A stretch of DNA of 24,026 bases from Treponema sp. (lineage in GTDB: Bacteria; Spirochaetota; Spirochaetia; Treponematales; Breznakiellaceae), in assembly GCA_031257715.1 (NCBI GenBank), contig JAIROE010000307.1:1-24026 (forward strand), read 5' to 3'. The notes beneath the pieces are model-generated. The model saw only the letters and a program-made list of their open reading frames with translations, did not search any database and was not told where the DNA came from. The first letter of the stretch is position 1. The number at the start of each line of letters is the position of its first letter. The position numbers were made by a program, and so were the translations under genes. Below are positions 1-7,201 of this stretch, piece by piece.

Positions 1-999
1 GATCCCAAGGCTGATGGTAACCTGCGGCAGGGGCGGGTCCCAGGGGACTTTCATGGCCGCCACGGCATTCCGCAGGCGTTCGGCCACCATCCAGACGGTA
101 TCCCGGTCCGTGTTGGGAAGCAGGATCGTAAATTCTTCGCCGCCGAAGCGGGACGGGACATCTTCTTCCCTGACCCCCTGCTTAATCGTAAAGGCAAGCA
201 TCTCGAGGACCTGGTCCCCGGCAAGATGGCCGTAGGTATCATTGAAATTCTTGAATTTGTCCACGTCCATGACGATGATGGAAGACGCACAGCCTGACCG
301 CCGGGAATGGGCCAGCTCTTCGGTGAGCCGCAGCATGAAGAAGCCGTGGTTGAAAAGACCCGTCTTTACGTCCCTTAAGGAATGCTCGTAGTGAAGGTGA
401 TTTTTAATCGCCTGCGATACAAAGGACATGAGCTGCTGCAGGAAAATCAGCTCCCTGGGCGTGTATTCATCCTCCAGAATCTTTTTTCCGACAACAATGA
501 TGCCATAAAGGCCAAAGGGCCCCAGAATGGGGATTATCAGTTCGGGATCTATTTCACCAAAAGACTTCGTTGCTTCCTCGTTTTTCATCTCGTAGGAAAA
601 AAGATCGAAATTGATGGGTTTGGGATACTGCTGAAAAAACGACTCGAAGGGGGCGATGCTGTCCACTTTAAGATGAAGATCGACCTTCTTGTAATTCTTG
701 TAACCACGGATGACGATATCGTCCCTGTTTTGCACGGGTTTCCAGAGGAAGGCGATAAAAGACGGAAGAAAATGATCCGATATCTGAAAAACCGTCGCAT
801 CCATGATGTCGTCTATACTGGTACGGTTAAAAATATCCAGCCCTCCCTGCAGAAGGCTCTGGTAGTTGTGTATTTCCCGGTTAAGATCATCAACAAATTT
901 GAACACCCCCAATTCCTGGAGAAAGGAATAATTCTCCATTAATTTGGGATTTTGCAGAAAATCTTTTTCGGTTTCTTTTATATCTTTTTCTTCTTTCAT
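1..999 (-). CDS. GAF-GGDEF diguanylate cyclase, 3'-partial
   Basis: This frame is open from an ATG at 999 to the first base of the window (333 codons, no stop), so the C-terminus lies outside. Diguanylate cyclases make c-di-GMP from two GTP. Residues about 40-200 look like a GAF sensor domain (hydrophobic alternation, a glycine-rich strand ending in GIIVVGKK). The GGDEF domain follows, with KTGLFNHGFF near residue 214, MDVDKFKNFNDTYGH, and the catalytic signature RFGGEEF (GGEEF starts at residue 286). REED, five residues before the signature, is an RxxD inhibitory site, so product feedback is likely. I see no signal peptide or membrane helix, so the protein should be cytoplasmic. The start is 10 bases after the stop of the upstream zinc-site gene and lacks a clear Shine-Dalgarno, which suggests translational coupling. 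The ligand of the GAF domain is unknown. Confidence 0.9.
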   Translation of the reverse strand, partial: MKEEKDIKETEKDFLQNPKLMENYSFLQELGVFKFVDDLNREIHNYQSLLQGGLDIFNRTSIDDIMDATVFQISDHFLPSFIAFLWKPVQNRDDIVIRGYKNYKKVDLHLKVDSIAPFESFFQQYPKPINFDLFSYEMKNEEATKSFGEIDPELIIPILGPFGLYGIIVVGKKILEDEYTPRELIFLQQLMSFVSQAIKNHLHYEHSLRDVKTGLFNHGFFMLRLTEELAHSRRSGCASSIIVMDVDKFKNFNDTYGHLAGDQVLEMLAFTIKQGVREEDVPSRFGGEEFTILLPNTDRDTVWMVAERLRNAVAAMKVPWDPPLPQVTISLGI

Positions 1000-1009
1000 C
1001 GGATTTCTA

Positions 1010-1492
1010 TCAAGTCATTGAAAAATGGTCGCTGATGATTTTTCGCCATTCAGCGCGGTTTTCTTTGTCCTCCCATTCCAGGATCTTCCTTATTTTAAAA
1101 TCTTTTGCATCGGAAGGATTGTTGAAGTGAACCACTCCAAAGCGTCCGCCCCCAATGTAGGACACCGCGTCTCCCGGCTCCAGAACCTCTCCTTCCATTA
1201 TGCGTTCAATGACGCAGTCAAAATGCACGGCCTGGCCTGATGCCCTGTCCTGGATGGCGGCGGTAATATCCTTGATGGGCTTTCCGCACCATGGACAATC
1301 CAAAACCGGAATGGGTTCTTGGGGAATGCCCGGAGCCGTCCACTTGGGCCTTTCATGGAAACCGCCGCGGTTCTTTTCAAACTGCCCGGTACGGAGATCC
1401 TCTTTCCGCTCTTTACGGCCCTGCCAGTTCTCGTTATCCCGCCGCCTGCGCCGGGAAGAGCGGCGGCTACTTCCTCTTTCGTTGCCGTTCAT
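1010..1492 (-). CDS. Conserved-looking hypothetical protein with CxxC/HxxC zinc-type site
   Basis: This is a 160-residue protein of unknown function. The first 50 residues are highly basic and polar (SRRSSRRRRRD), which suggests a disordered or nucleic-acid-contacting tail. The core from about residue 63 has CPWCGKPI and then HFDC some 20 residues later, a CxxC...HxxC arrangement typical of a small treble-clef or zinc-ribbon fold. After it come GGGRFGVVHF and a charged C-terminal helix. It overlaps the small upstream gene by 26 bases and precedes the GAF-GGDEF gene by 10, so it is part of the same minus-strand operon. I believe similar proteins occur in other treponemes, but this is from memory. 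Zinc binding is inferred from cysteine and histidine spacing alone. Confidence 0.8.
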   Translation of the reverse strand: MNGNERGSSRRSSRRRRRDNENWQGRKERKEDLRTGQFEKNRGGFHERPKWTAPGIPQEPIPVLDCPWCGKPIKDITAAIQDRASGQAVHFDCVIERIMEGEVLEPGDAVSYIGGGRFGVVHFNNPSDAKDFKIRKILEWEDKENRAEWRKIISDHFSMT

Positions 1493-1682
1493 GAAAAATT
1501 CCTCCCCGGGAAATATCCAGAAGTTCGTTGCTTAATACAAGGGCAATACGCTGTATTGCTTCGGACAGATAATCGTTGTCATTTATCTTGTCCCGAAGGC
1601 GTTCCAAATCGAAGGAATCCGAACCTGCGGCAACATCCGCCACAGCCGCGTCCGGTGAACCCTCCGTTTGAACCATTATCAT
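1467..1682 (-). CDS. Small hypothetical protein, possibly FlgM-like
   Basis: This 71-residue ORF is supported by its position. Its ATG overlaps the YraN stop in an ATGA, and its 3' end overlaps the next gene. Residues about 24-54 form an amphipathic helical segment (DLERLRDKINDNDY then SEAIQRIALVLSNELLD). This resembles the C-terminal sigma-28-binding part of FlgM-type anti-sigma factors, where a short loop containing Tyr is followed by a helix ending in a Leu-Leu pair. The N-terminus is short and acidic, and the end is basic. The flagellar-type genes upstream in the operon make a motility role plausible. The similarity is weak and judged by eye; it could equally be an unrelated small protein. 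A second Met lies two codons downstream of the chosen start. Confidence 0.6.
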   Translation of the reverse strand: MIMVQTEGSPDAAVADVAAGSDSFDLERLRDKINDNDYLSEAIQRIALVLSNELLDISRGGIFHERQRKRK

Positions 1683-2035
1683 ACACGCTCCGTAAAGGCC
1701 GATACAAGATGGGTAACGCCCTCCGGCCCTAAAAAAACCACGTCAAAACGAACGGCCATACCCTTATATTCTCGATGGGAAAAAAGGAAATACTTAGCTG
1801 TTTCTATGATACGCCGCTGTTTTTCCCGGTTTATCTTGTAACGGAGTTCTTCAATGCCATAAGCGGACCATGCCTTTACTTCGGCAAAAACCACCGTATC
1901 GCCGTCCAGCGCGACAATATCCGCCTCTCCCTGGCGGAAACGGAGGTTACGGGCAAGTATTTTCATGCCCTTTCCCTCCAGAAAAACCGCCGCCTTTTCC
2001 TCCCCGTCCCGTCCCCTGCCGGAATTATTTGGCAT
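1679..2035 (-). CDS. YraN family (UPF0102) nuclease-like protein
   Basis: This 118-residue protein matches the YraN/UPF0102 family in length and pattern: G..GE..A..FL..KG..IL.RN.R...GE.DIVA.D..T.VF.EVK. The GEADIVALDG and FAEVK segments carry the acidic residues and lysine of a PD-(D/E)xK-like nuclease fold (E37, D39, E52, K54 approximately). The family is found near rplS and rnhB in many bacteria. Its function is poorly defined; roles in DNA recombination or Holliday-junction processing have been suggested. The 5' end overlaps the HD-GYP gene by 11 bases and the stop overlaps the next start, so expression is probably coupled. The domain is cytoplasmic, with no membrane segment. Confidence 0.9.
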   Translation of the reverse strand: MPNNSGRGRDGEEKAAVFLEGKGMKILARNLRFRQGEADIVALDGDTVVFAEVKAWSAYGIEELRYKINREKQRRIIETAKYFLFSHREYKGMAVRFDVVFLGPEGVTHLVSAFTERV

Positions 2036-3275
2036 TCTTTTTGGCGAGCTCCCTGGGGTCCAGGGCCTTGGCGATAAAGAGGCTTTTTTCCGTCAAAAGA
2101 TCGACAATATCCCCCTCATCCTGTTTGTAAACCTTGCCGAATTCATCGGCAAGAACGCGGATCTTTGGCCTGAGGGGGGCGTCTCCGTGAACTTCGATAA
2201 CCCGCGCCAACGCGCCGTTGTTGAGGAGTATAATGGAGCCGATGGGATATATTCCCATGGTCTGAATGAAAGCCTTGAGAACATCAGGATCAAAGCGGCG
2301 GGAATTGTCCGAGAGGAGGTTCTTCATGGCTTGATAGCCTACCATGGAATTTCGGTAGGGCTTCTGGCTGACCATGGCCTCAAAGGCGTCCGCTACGGAA
2401 ACGATCCTGGCGCCAAGATCGATGACCTCACCCGAGAGCCTGCGGGGATAACCTTCGCCGTCCCACCGCTCATGATGCTGAAGGGCTACCATGCCCACCT
2501 CATCGGGATACAGCAGGGTTTTGGAAATGATCTTGTATGCGTACAGAGGATGGGCCTGCATGCGCTGCAGCTCCGCATCGGAAAGGCCGCCCCGTTTGTC
2601 GACAATCTCTTTGGGAAGCCGGAACATCCCGACATCATGGAGCAGCGCGCCGGTGATGATCTGCACGATCTTGTGGTTAGGGATCTTGAGTTCCATGGCG
2701 ATAAGCGCCGAAAGTATGGCCGCGTTAACCGAACTTTTCGCCATATCGTGGCCCATCACTTCCCCGCCCAAAATATACCCTATGAAGCTGTCCCGTTCGT
2801 CACGCACCGCCTGCAGAAGCCGGGCGGTAATGTTGTCTATGGACCTTACTTCTATGGAAACGCCTCCCGCGATGTTGCCGAACACCGCGTCGAGCCGCTC
2901 AATAAGCTCCATGTAAGTCTTGTAGGCGCCCTTGTTTTCCTGAACCTCGGCAAGGGAAAGCGCGCTGGGCGCATTTTTCTTCGCGGCCCCCTGTTTTCCG
3001 GCGCCTCCCGGTTCAGCCCGGGCCGCCTCCCCGCCCGACGCCGGCGCTCCGGCCGCCTGACCGGGCTTCGCATCCGCGTCTTTCTTCTGCCCGGCGGTGA
3101 TGGACACGGCTTCGCCCTCGGTCTCTACGGTTTCAATGCCCCAGGACGCAAGCCGATCAATGTCTTTCTTTCTGAGTTCCACCCCGGCCGGAACAAGAAT
3201 ATTGTTGCCTTCAATGTAAACCGGTTCGGAAAAGATCATACCGGGATGGAGATTTTTTATCGCAATCTTTTTCAT
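2025..3275 (-). CDS. HD-GYP domain protein (putative c-di-GMP phosphodiesterase)
   Basis: This 416-residue cytoplasmic protein has three parts. Residues 1-50 (LHPGMIFSEPVY...LVPAGVELR) resemble the N-terminal module of many HD-GYP proteins. Residues about 58-95 are an Ala/Gly/Lys-rich linker. The HD-GYP domain runs from about 150 to 330. Metal ligands are visible in LLHDVG, QAHPLYAYK and ALQHHERWDGEGYP, followed by RIVSVADAFEAM and PYR. The GYP signature is intact, which predicts hydrolysis of c-di-GMP to pGpG or GMP. The usual lysine after HDxG is methionine here (HDVGM), so activity may be altered. A further 85 residues form a small beta-rich C-terminal region. The ATG overlaps the stop of the FlhB-like gene (ATGA), which ties it to the flagellar export genes. 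Confidence 0.93.
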   Translation of the reverse strand: MKKIAIKNLHPGMIFSEPVYIEGNNILVPAGVELRKKDIDRLASWGIETVETEGEAVSITAGQKKDADAKPGQAAGAPASGGEAARAEPGGAGKQGAAKKNAPSALSLAEVQENKGAYKTYMELIERLDAVFGNIAGGVSIEVRSIDNITARLLQAVRDERDSFIGYILGGEVMGHDMAKSSVNAAILSALIAMELKIPNHKIVQIITGALLHDVGMFRLPKEIVDKRGGLSDAELQRMQAHPLYAYKIISKTLLYPDEVGMVALQHHERWDGEGYPRRLSGEVIDLGARIVSVADAFEAMVSQKPYRNSMVGYQAMKNLLSDNSRRFDPDVLKAFIQTMGIYPIGSIILLNNGALARVIEVHGDAPLRPKIRVLADEFGKVYKQDEGDIVDLLTEKSLFIAKALDPRELAKKNAK

Positions 3276-3511
3276 CGTGTTTTCTTGTCCTTTTCAAACA
3301 CAAACGCCAGTATCTTTGCCGCCGCTTCCCAGCACCATTCCGGAATGAAATCACCGGGATTAACGCCGGCATCCAAAAGGGCCGCCAGGGCGCCGTCTTC
3401 CACAATGGTCACCCCCGCTTTTTCCGCGGCGGCTATGATACGCTCCGCCTCTCTGTCCCGTCCCTTGACAAGAAGACGGGGCGCAGGATCTTTACTTCTA
3501 TTATAGGCCAA
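3272..3511 (-). CDS. FlhB cytoplasmic-domain homolog (FlhX/YlqH type)
   Basis: This small protein matches the cytoplasmic domain of the flagellar type III export switch protein FlhB, without the membrane part. APRLLVKGRDREAERI, VTIVEDGALAALL, GDFIP and AAAKILAFVF follow the FlhB C-terminal pattern. The NPTH autocleavage motif is absent, as in stand-alone FlhB-like proteins such as Bacillus YlqH. It probably assists substrate switching at the export gate. The coordinates use a TTG start at 3511 (79 residues). However, the family-like stretch ASALAYNRS begins upstream of it, and a strong Shine-Dalgarno precedes an ATA codon at 3538-3536. The real protein is therefore probably 88 residues, beginning with a Lys-rich KKKKTASALAY. 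The FliK-like gene lies immediately upstream, as ylqG does beside ylqH in Bacillus. Confidence 0.87.
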   Translation of the reverse strand: MAYNRSKDPAPRLLVKGRDREAERIIAAAEKAGVTIVEDGALAALLDAGVNPGDFIPEWCWEAAAKILAFVFEKDKKTR

Positions 3512-3535
3512 CGCGGAAGCGGTTTTCTTTTTTTT

Positions 3536-3551
3536 TATGTTACACCTCCTT
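3536..3551 (-). promoter_or_regulatory. Strong ribosome binding site facing an ATA start codon
   Basis: On the minus strand AAGGAGG (3551-3545) is followed by six bases and then ATA (3538-3536), which is in frame with the FlhB-like protein. The upstream gene's TAA stop (3542-3540) sits one base before this ATA, a coupled stop/start arrangement. The next start-capable codon, TTG at 3511, has no Shine-Dalgarno. The site therefore favours initiation at ATA, or an undetected base difference here. Confidence 0.6.
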
Positions 3552-4694
3552 ATTTACGGAAAGCAAGACATCATCCCTGCTGTCGGGGGCAAAAAAGGAG
3601 AAAAAATCACCGTTTTGGACATAAATTTGATCACGGGGAAGCCCCAAAAGCGCCGAAAGTTCCTTTTTCATGGCGGAAAGCGCCCTGTTTCCCGGAGAAG
3701 GCCGCCTGCCGAAACCGAGCCGCGCTTCTTCAAGGCCGAATTTCCCTTTCGGCGCGCCGCCGGGATCTGAACGAAGCCGCTTCGAACAATCTGCGACAAA
3801 GAGCCAGCGCTCCCCGCCATTGGCGGCGATTTCCAGCGCCATGCGATCCACCCGGTCCGGTTCTTCGCCCGGAAAACCGGGACCGACAAGGACGCGAAGG
3901 GTAACATTGTACCGTTCCCCGGCCCCGAACGTGAAAGGCACGACTATCCACCGTTTACCGTCACGGCCGGGAAGGCGGTTAAGCATATCAAGCAGGGGAT
4001 CATCCGAGGCCGCGCTCTTTCGCAGGGCGGAAGCCCCTTTTTCCCCGGAAGCATCCGTTCCCTGATCCGCGCCTTCTCCTCCGCCGCCCGCCCCGCCGCC
4101 GGAAAATCCCGCGGAATTTTCCGGCGGAGAATGCGAAGATTCCCCGCCGGCGCCTTCGCGGCCGGAATTTTCCCCGCCGGACTGCCGCCGGCCGGGAAAG
4201 GCCGCCGCCGCGCGGGCGTAACGTTCCAGGGCTTCGCCGTCAAGCTCCGTCCCCTTGCTTAATGAAGCCGCGGCGGCCAGGGACAGAGCTTCGCGGAAAC
4301 GGAACAACGCTTCCTCCCGGAACACGCCTTCCTTCGCCAATCCCGCGGCCCCCGTATCCCCGGAGGCGGTCCCTGATGACGCGAACGGGGCCGTTTTCGA
4401 CGCTTCAAGGACCTGGCTTCGTATGCGCGCCAAAGCGGACGGATCGAGGGGAAGGGAAAAAAACCGGAAAAAGGACAACAGCGACGCCGAAAGGCGGTCC
4501 CCCGGAAGGCCCATTGCGGAGGCCAGATTCAAAAGGGAAGGACCGTTCACGGCCCGCGCGGCGGCCGCTTCATGTGCGGCGGGGGCGGCTTTCATGGCGG
4601 CCGCCGTTTTCACAGCGGATGGAGAATTTGGAGAACCTGTTTTATCTGAAATTGCGTAATTATGGGTTTGTCCGTTCCTGACCGCGGAGATCAA
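3540..4694 (-). CDS. FliK-like hypothetical protein (YlqG-type position)
   Basis: This 384-residue protein is rich in Ala, Gly and Ser. Residues about 165-235 form a Gly/Ser/Glu low-complexity linker between an N-terminal helical region (about 50-160) and a C-terminal globular region (about 245-384). The C-terminal part contains [31 protein letters not shown] and [20 protein letters not shown], alternating beta strands as in FliK-like hook-length control domains. Long disordered linkers are typical of that family. Its place directly before the FlhB-like gene and after rplS matches the ylqG-ylqH arrangement of Bacillus. The start is TTG at 4694, overlapping the L19 stop as TTGA; no ATG is available before residue 34. 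A role in flagellar export is inferred from context and general shape. Confidence 0.8.
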   Translation of the reverse strand: MISAVRNGQTHNYAISDKTGSPNSPSAVKTAAAMKAAPAAHEAAAARAVNGPSLLNLASAMGLPGDRLSASLLSFFRFFSLPLDPSALARIRSQVLEASKTAPFASSGTASGDTGAAGLAKEGVFREEALFRFREALSLAAAASLSKGTELDGEALERYARAAAAFPGRRQSGGENSGREGAGGESSHSPPENSAGFSGGGAGGGGEGADQGTDASGEKGASALRKSAASDDPLLDMLNRLPGRDGKRWIVVPFTFGAGERYNVTLRVLVGPGFPGEEPDRVDRMALEIAANGGERWLFVADCSKRLRSDPGGAPKGKFGLEEARLGFGRRPSPGNRALSAMKKELSALLGLPRDQIYVQNGDFFSFFAPDSRDDVLLSVNKEV

Positions 4695-5101
4695 GGCTGG
4701 GCTGTTTCAGGCGCGCTGTCCCGTCCTGTACCGGCTTTCGGGGTACGGGCGGCCTTGCGGCCTATGAGTTCCTTGATTCTGGCGCCCTTTCCGACTTTTT
4801 TCCGAATATAGTAAAGCTTGGCCCGCCTGACTTTACCGGGCCTGACTACTTCCACCTTGACAATACGGGGAGAATGAAGGGGAAAAACCCGTTCCACACC
4901 GACTCCGTAGGAATTCTTGCGCACCATAAAAGTCCTGCCTATACGGGAATTTTTCATGGCGATAACAAGGCCTTCGTAGATCTGGATACGTTCATTTTTG
5001 CCTTCAACAATCCTGAAATGTACCTTTACCGTATCGCCCGGCTTGAAATTACCGGGATCGCTTTTCATCTGGGAGGCTTCAATAGCCCTGATTTCATTCA
5101 T
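4691..5101 (-). CDS. rplS: 50S ribosomal protein L19
   Basis: Bacterial L19 sits at the 30S-50S interface. The sequence has the standard landmarks: [46 protein letters not shown] and [15 protein letters not shown] placed the start at ATG 5101 because GGAGGAG lies seven bases upstream and MNEIRAIE is the usual L19 beginning; an in-frame ATG at 5119 would add six atypical residues. The protein is 136 residues, about 15-20 longer than usual, because of a Lys/Arg/Pro-rich C-terminal tail after the conserved KxARIKEL. The gene overlaps trmD by eight bases and the FliK-like gene by four, so it belongs to the rpsP operon. Confidence 0.97.
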   Translation of the reverse strand: MNEIRAIEASQMKSDPGNFKPGDTVKVHFRIVEGKNERIQIYEGLVIAMKNSRIGRTFMVRKNSYGVGVERVFPLHSPRIVKVEVVRPGKVRRAKLYYIRKKVGKGARIKELIGRKAARTPKAGTGRDSAPETAQP

Positions 5102-5882
5102 TTCCAAACTCCTCCGCACCTTTGCGGCCCCGGGCCGTAAGGTTCTCTATAATTCTTTCGGTTTCGGCATCGAAAATTCCCGCTTCCCGGCCCTGACGAA
5201 CAAGATCAGGCCTCAAAGCCAGCGTCCTCTCCACCCGTTTCTCCAGACGCCAGCGCCGTATATGCTCATGATGCCCGGAAAGCAAAACGCCGGGAACTTC
5301 AACTGTAGCATAAATCTCGGGGCGTGTATACTGGGGATACTCAAGAAGTCCCCCGGAAAAGCTCTCTTCCTCAAGGGATTCAGGCGTAATGACCCGATCC
5401 ACAAGCCGGTACGTCGCGTCTATGAGCGTCAAGGCAGCGATTTCCCCCGACGAAAGCACATAATCACCAACGGAAATCTCCTGGTCGGCGTACAAATCAA
5501 TGATCCGCTGATCGATTCCCTCGTAACGGCCGCAAACAAGGAAAAGCTCGTCCTTCGCCGCAAGTTCCTGCGCCGCCTCCTGATTAAAAAGCCGCCCCGA
5601 AGGCGAAAGGCAAATGACCGTGGGCCCCGCCCCCCTTCGGGCCGCCTTTTTGCAAGCCCCCGCCGCCTCCAGGGCGCGGCCAAGCGGCTCGGGGAGCATC
5701 AACATTCCCGGACCGCCGCCGTAGGGGGCGTCGTCGCAGGTTTTATGCCTGTCAAGGGCGTAATCGCGGATATTGACGGTCCGGTATGCTATGATGCCCC
5801 GGTCTATCGCCTTTGCCATGACGGACGCGGCAAAATAGGCGTCGATAATTTCAGGAAAAAGCGTCAGCACGGTATATTTCAT
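5094..5882 (-). CDS. trmD: tRNA (guanine-N1)-methyltransferase TrmD
   Basis: TrmD methylates G37 next to the anticodon in tRNAs reading CUN, CCN and CGG, using S-adenosylmethionine, which prevents +1 frameshifting. The knotted SPOUT core is clear: [11 protein letters not shown] at the N-terminus, [34 protein letters not shown], and the C-terminal LEYPQYTRP and [13 protein letters not shown]. The start is ATG 5882, which overlaps the rimM stop (ATGA); the open frame continues upstream without family resemblance. The length is 262 residues, slightly longer than the usual 240-250, with a basic C-terminal extension. The gene is translationally coupled to rimM and overlaps rplS. Confidence 0.98.
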   Translation of the reverse strand: MKYTVLTLFPEIIDAYFAASVMAKAIDRGIIAYRTVNIRDYALDRHKTCDDAPYGGGPGMLMLPEPLGRALEAAGACKKAARRGAGPTVICLSPSGRLFNQEAAQELAAKDELFLVCGRYEGIDQRIIDLYADQEISVGDYVLSSGEIAALTLIDATYRLVDRVITPESLEEESFSGGLLEYPQYTRPEIYATVEVPGVLLSGHHEHIRRWRLEKRVERTLALRPDLVRQGREAGIFDAETERIIENLTARGRKGAEEFGNE

Positions 5883-6418
5883 GATTCCAGAATCCACACG
5901 GCGCGGAGCGCCGCCCACCCCGCCCCGGCGTTTATTTCGCCAAAGAATTCATCCCTGAAGGGAACCAGCTTCAGTTCCCCCGATTTAAGCCGGATCTCGG
6001 CCACATAACCGCCGCCGCCCTCGAAAACGCCGGTAATATGCCCCAAAACGGAATCATCCGGCCGCTTGTGCCCGCAGCAAAGCGCATCTTCGGCCACCAC
6101 CGCGAGCCCCTTGAGGTCTTCAATGTAATATTCACCGGGCTTAAGCGGGCTCGCGTTTTCCCGGCCGGTAATTATCTCCGCCCCGGTATAATTCCCCGCC
6201 GCTTCCGGGGTATCTACGCCGCGGAACTTCATCACCACCGAAGGAAAAACCACGGCGCTCTTCTCTATTTCGACATCCCGTTCAACGCCGCGCAGCCTTA
6301 TGACCGCGGACCGCAGACTGAGCAGATGCCCCGTTTCCCCGGAAAGGGACTTTACCTTGACAAAACCTTCAAGACCGAAGGCGCCCCCAACAAGGCCCAC
6401 CACAAAACGGCCGGTCAT
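5879..6418 (-). CDS. rimM: 16S rRNA processing protein RimM
   Basis: RimM binds ribosomal protein S19 and assists maturation of the 30S head. This 179-residue protein has the typical N-terminal beta-barrel beginning FVVGLVGGAFGLEGFVKV and a C-terminal PRC-barrel with GEYYIEDLKGLAVV and then LVPFRDEFFGEI near the end. The length is normal for the family. The gene lies 12 bases after khpA and overlaps trmD by four. No good Shine-Dalgarno is visible, so translation probably depends on the upstream gene. Confidence 0.95.
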   Translation of the reverse strand: MTGRFVVGLVGGAFGLEGFVKVKSLSGETGHLLSLRSAVIRLRGVERDVEIEKSAVVFPSVVMKFRGVDTPEAAGNYTGAEIITGRENASPLKPGEYYIEDLKGLAVVAEDALCCGHKRPDDSVLGHITGVFEGGGGYVAEIRLKSGELKLVPFRDEFFGEINAGAGWAALRAVWILES

Positions 6419-6430
6419 GCGGAAACAGGC

Positions 6431-6664
6431 TTAGTCCAGAATTTCCAGTATGGTATGCTTGCCGTTCTTTGACGACGACGCCTGAAGAACCGTGCGCATG
6501 GCCTTGGCGATGCGGCCGCGCTTGCCGATGATCTTCCCCATATCGGACGGCGACACCCTCAGTTCCAGAATCGTGGACTTTTCACCTTCCACCACGTTTA
6601 CCTCTACGGAATCCGGCTCATCCACAAGGGATTTGGCAATATATTCAATCAGATCTTTTTCCAT
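6431..6664 (-). CDS. khpA: KH-domain RNA-binding protein KhpA
   Basis: This 77-residue protein consists almost entirely of one KH domain. The RNA-binding GxxG loop is GKRG in GKIIGKRGRIAKAMR, preceded by the strands STILELRVSP. KhpA-type proteins (YlqC in Bacillus) bind RNA, often with KhpB, and affect cell division and shape in Firmicutes. The position between rpsP and rimM is the standard conserved one. An AGGA element precedes the ATG at 6664. The name rests on size, motif and gene order. Confidence 0.93.
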   Translation of the reverse strand: MEKDLIEYIAKSLVDEPDSVEVNVVEGEKSTILELRVSPSDMGKIIGKRGRIAKAMRTVLQASSSKNGKHTILEILD

Positions 6665-6685
6665 GTTTGTCCTGATAACCGCGGC

Positions 6686-6937
6686 TTATTTTACGGAAAG
6701 GTTCTTTTTATTGAAGATTCTGCGTACCGTATCGCTTACTTCGGCCCCTTTTTCAATCCACGCCTGTGCTTTTTCCCGGTTAAAGAGGATCTGTTCATCC
6801 TCCTTTTCAATGGGATGATAATAGCCCAGTTCCTCAATGGTCCGCCCGTCGCGGGCATCCCGCTTGTCCATAACCACAATGCGGTAATAAGGGCGTTTTT
6901 TCGTTCCGAACTTCTTGAGCCTGATTGTGGCGCTCAT
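6686..6937 (-). CDS. rpsP: 30S ribosomal protein S16
   Basis: S16 is needed for assembly of the 30S platform. The 83-residue sequence starts SATIRLKKFGTKKRPYYRIVV and contains DARDGRTIEELGYYHP, both hallmarks of S16. I chose ATG 6937 because AGAGGAGG lies four bases upstream; the frame stays open to 7132 but that part has no S16 similarity and includes the promoter and hairpin DNA. This is the first gene of the long minus-strand operon, with a good candidate promoter just upstream. Confidence 0.98.
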   Translation of the reverse strand: MSATIRLKKFGTKKRPYYRIVVMDKRDARDGRTIEELGYYHPIEKEDEQILFNREKAQAWIEKGAEVSDTVRRIFNKKNLSVK

Positions 6938-6964
6938 GTATCCTCCTCTGGTATAACGGGTTAC

Positions 6965-6994
6965 AGTATGCCGGAAAAAGGATAGTTTGGTCAA
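6965..6994 (-). promoter_or_regulatory. Candidate sigma-70 promoter of the rpsP operon
   Basis: On the minus strand TTGACC (6994-6989, five of six to consensus) is followed after 18 bases by CATACT (6970-6965, four of six). The expected start site is about 20 bases before the rpsP ATG, leaving a short leader with the Shine-Dalgarno. It lies directly after the 20-bp inverted repeat, which may insulate the operon from upstream reading. Confidence 0.55.
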
Positions 6995-6997
6995 TGA

Positions 6998-7040
6998 CCA
7001 AAGACCGGCTAAACGCCTGTGGCGTTTAGCCGGTCTTTGG
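6998..7040. repeat. Perfect 20-bp inverted repeat (hairpin, possible terminator)
   Basis: Bases 6998-7017 and 7021-7040 are perfect reverse complements around a three-base TGT loop. As RNA this would be a very stable hairpin on either strand. No T-tract follows on either side, so it is not a textbook intrinsic terminator. It separates the broken gene at 7202-7903 from the rpsP promoter and may end or insulate transcription. It could also be one copy of a dispersed intergenic repeat. Confidence 0.8.
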
Positions 7041-7044
7041 CTGG

Positions 7045-7200
7045 GGAGTTTTACGGCATCAACTCCCGTGCTGCATACAAACCACGCAAAGCTGCCGTAA
7101 AACTCCAAGGCAATCCGCGCAGCGGATTGCACGGGGAGTTTCGGTGAAGCCGGAACTCCAAGGCCGCACGCGCCGTGAGCCGCCGCCCGTGCGCCCTTGG
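7045..7200. repeat. Cluster of adjacent hairpin-forming inverted repeats
   Basis: Four further inverted repeats follow. First, 7045-7058 pairs with 7093-7106 (14 bp, perfect). Second, 7110-7118 pairs with 7122-7130 (9 bp, three-base loop). Third, 7135-7144 pairs with 7150-7159 (10 bp with one G-U). Fourth, 7158-7171 pairs imperfectly with 7187-7200 (12 of 14). The words GGGGAGTT and AACTCCAAGG recur at the module edges, so the stretch looks like repeated copies of a palindromic unit. No ORF here is convincing. Confidence 0.7.
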
Positions 7201-7201
7201 G

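Noticed and set aside
382..942. 186-codon plus-strand ORF
   Set aside because: Antisense shadow of the GAF-GGDEF gene, whose frame is open across the whole region with recognisable motifs.
1965..3506. 513-codon plus-strand ORF
   Set aside because: It is antisense to the HD-GYP gene, which has clear motifs; long antisense frames are common in GC-rich coding DNA.
7045..7200. Integron attC sites
   Set aside because: No matching RYYYAAC and GTTRRRY pairs at the hairpin bases, and no integrase or cassette genes nearby.
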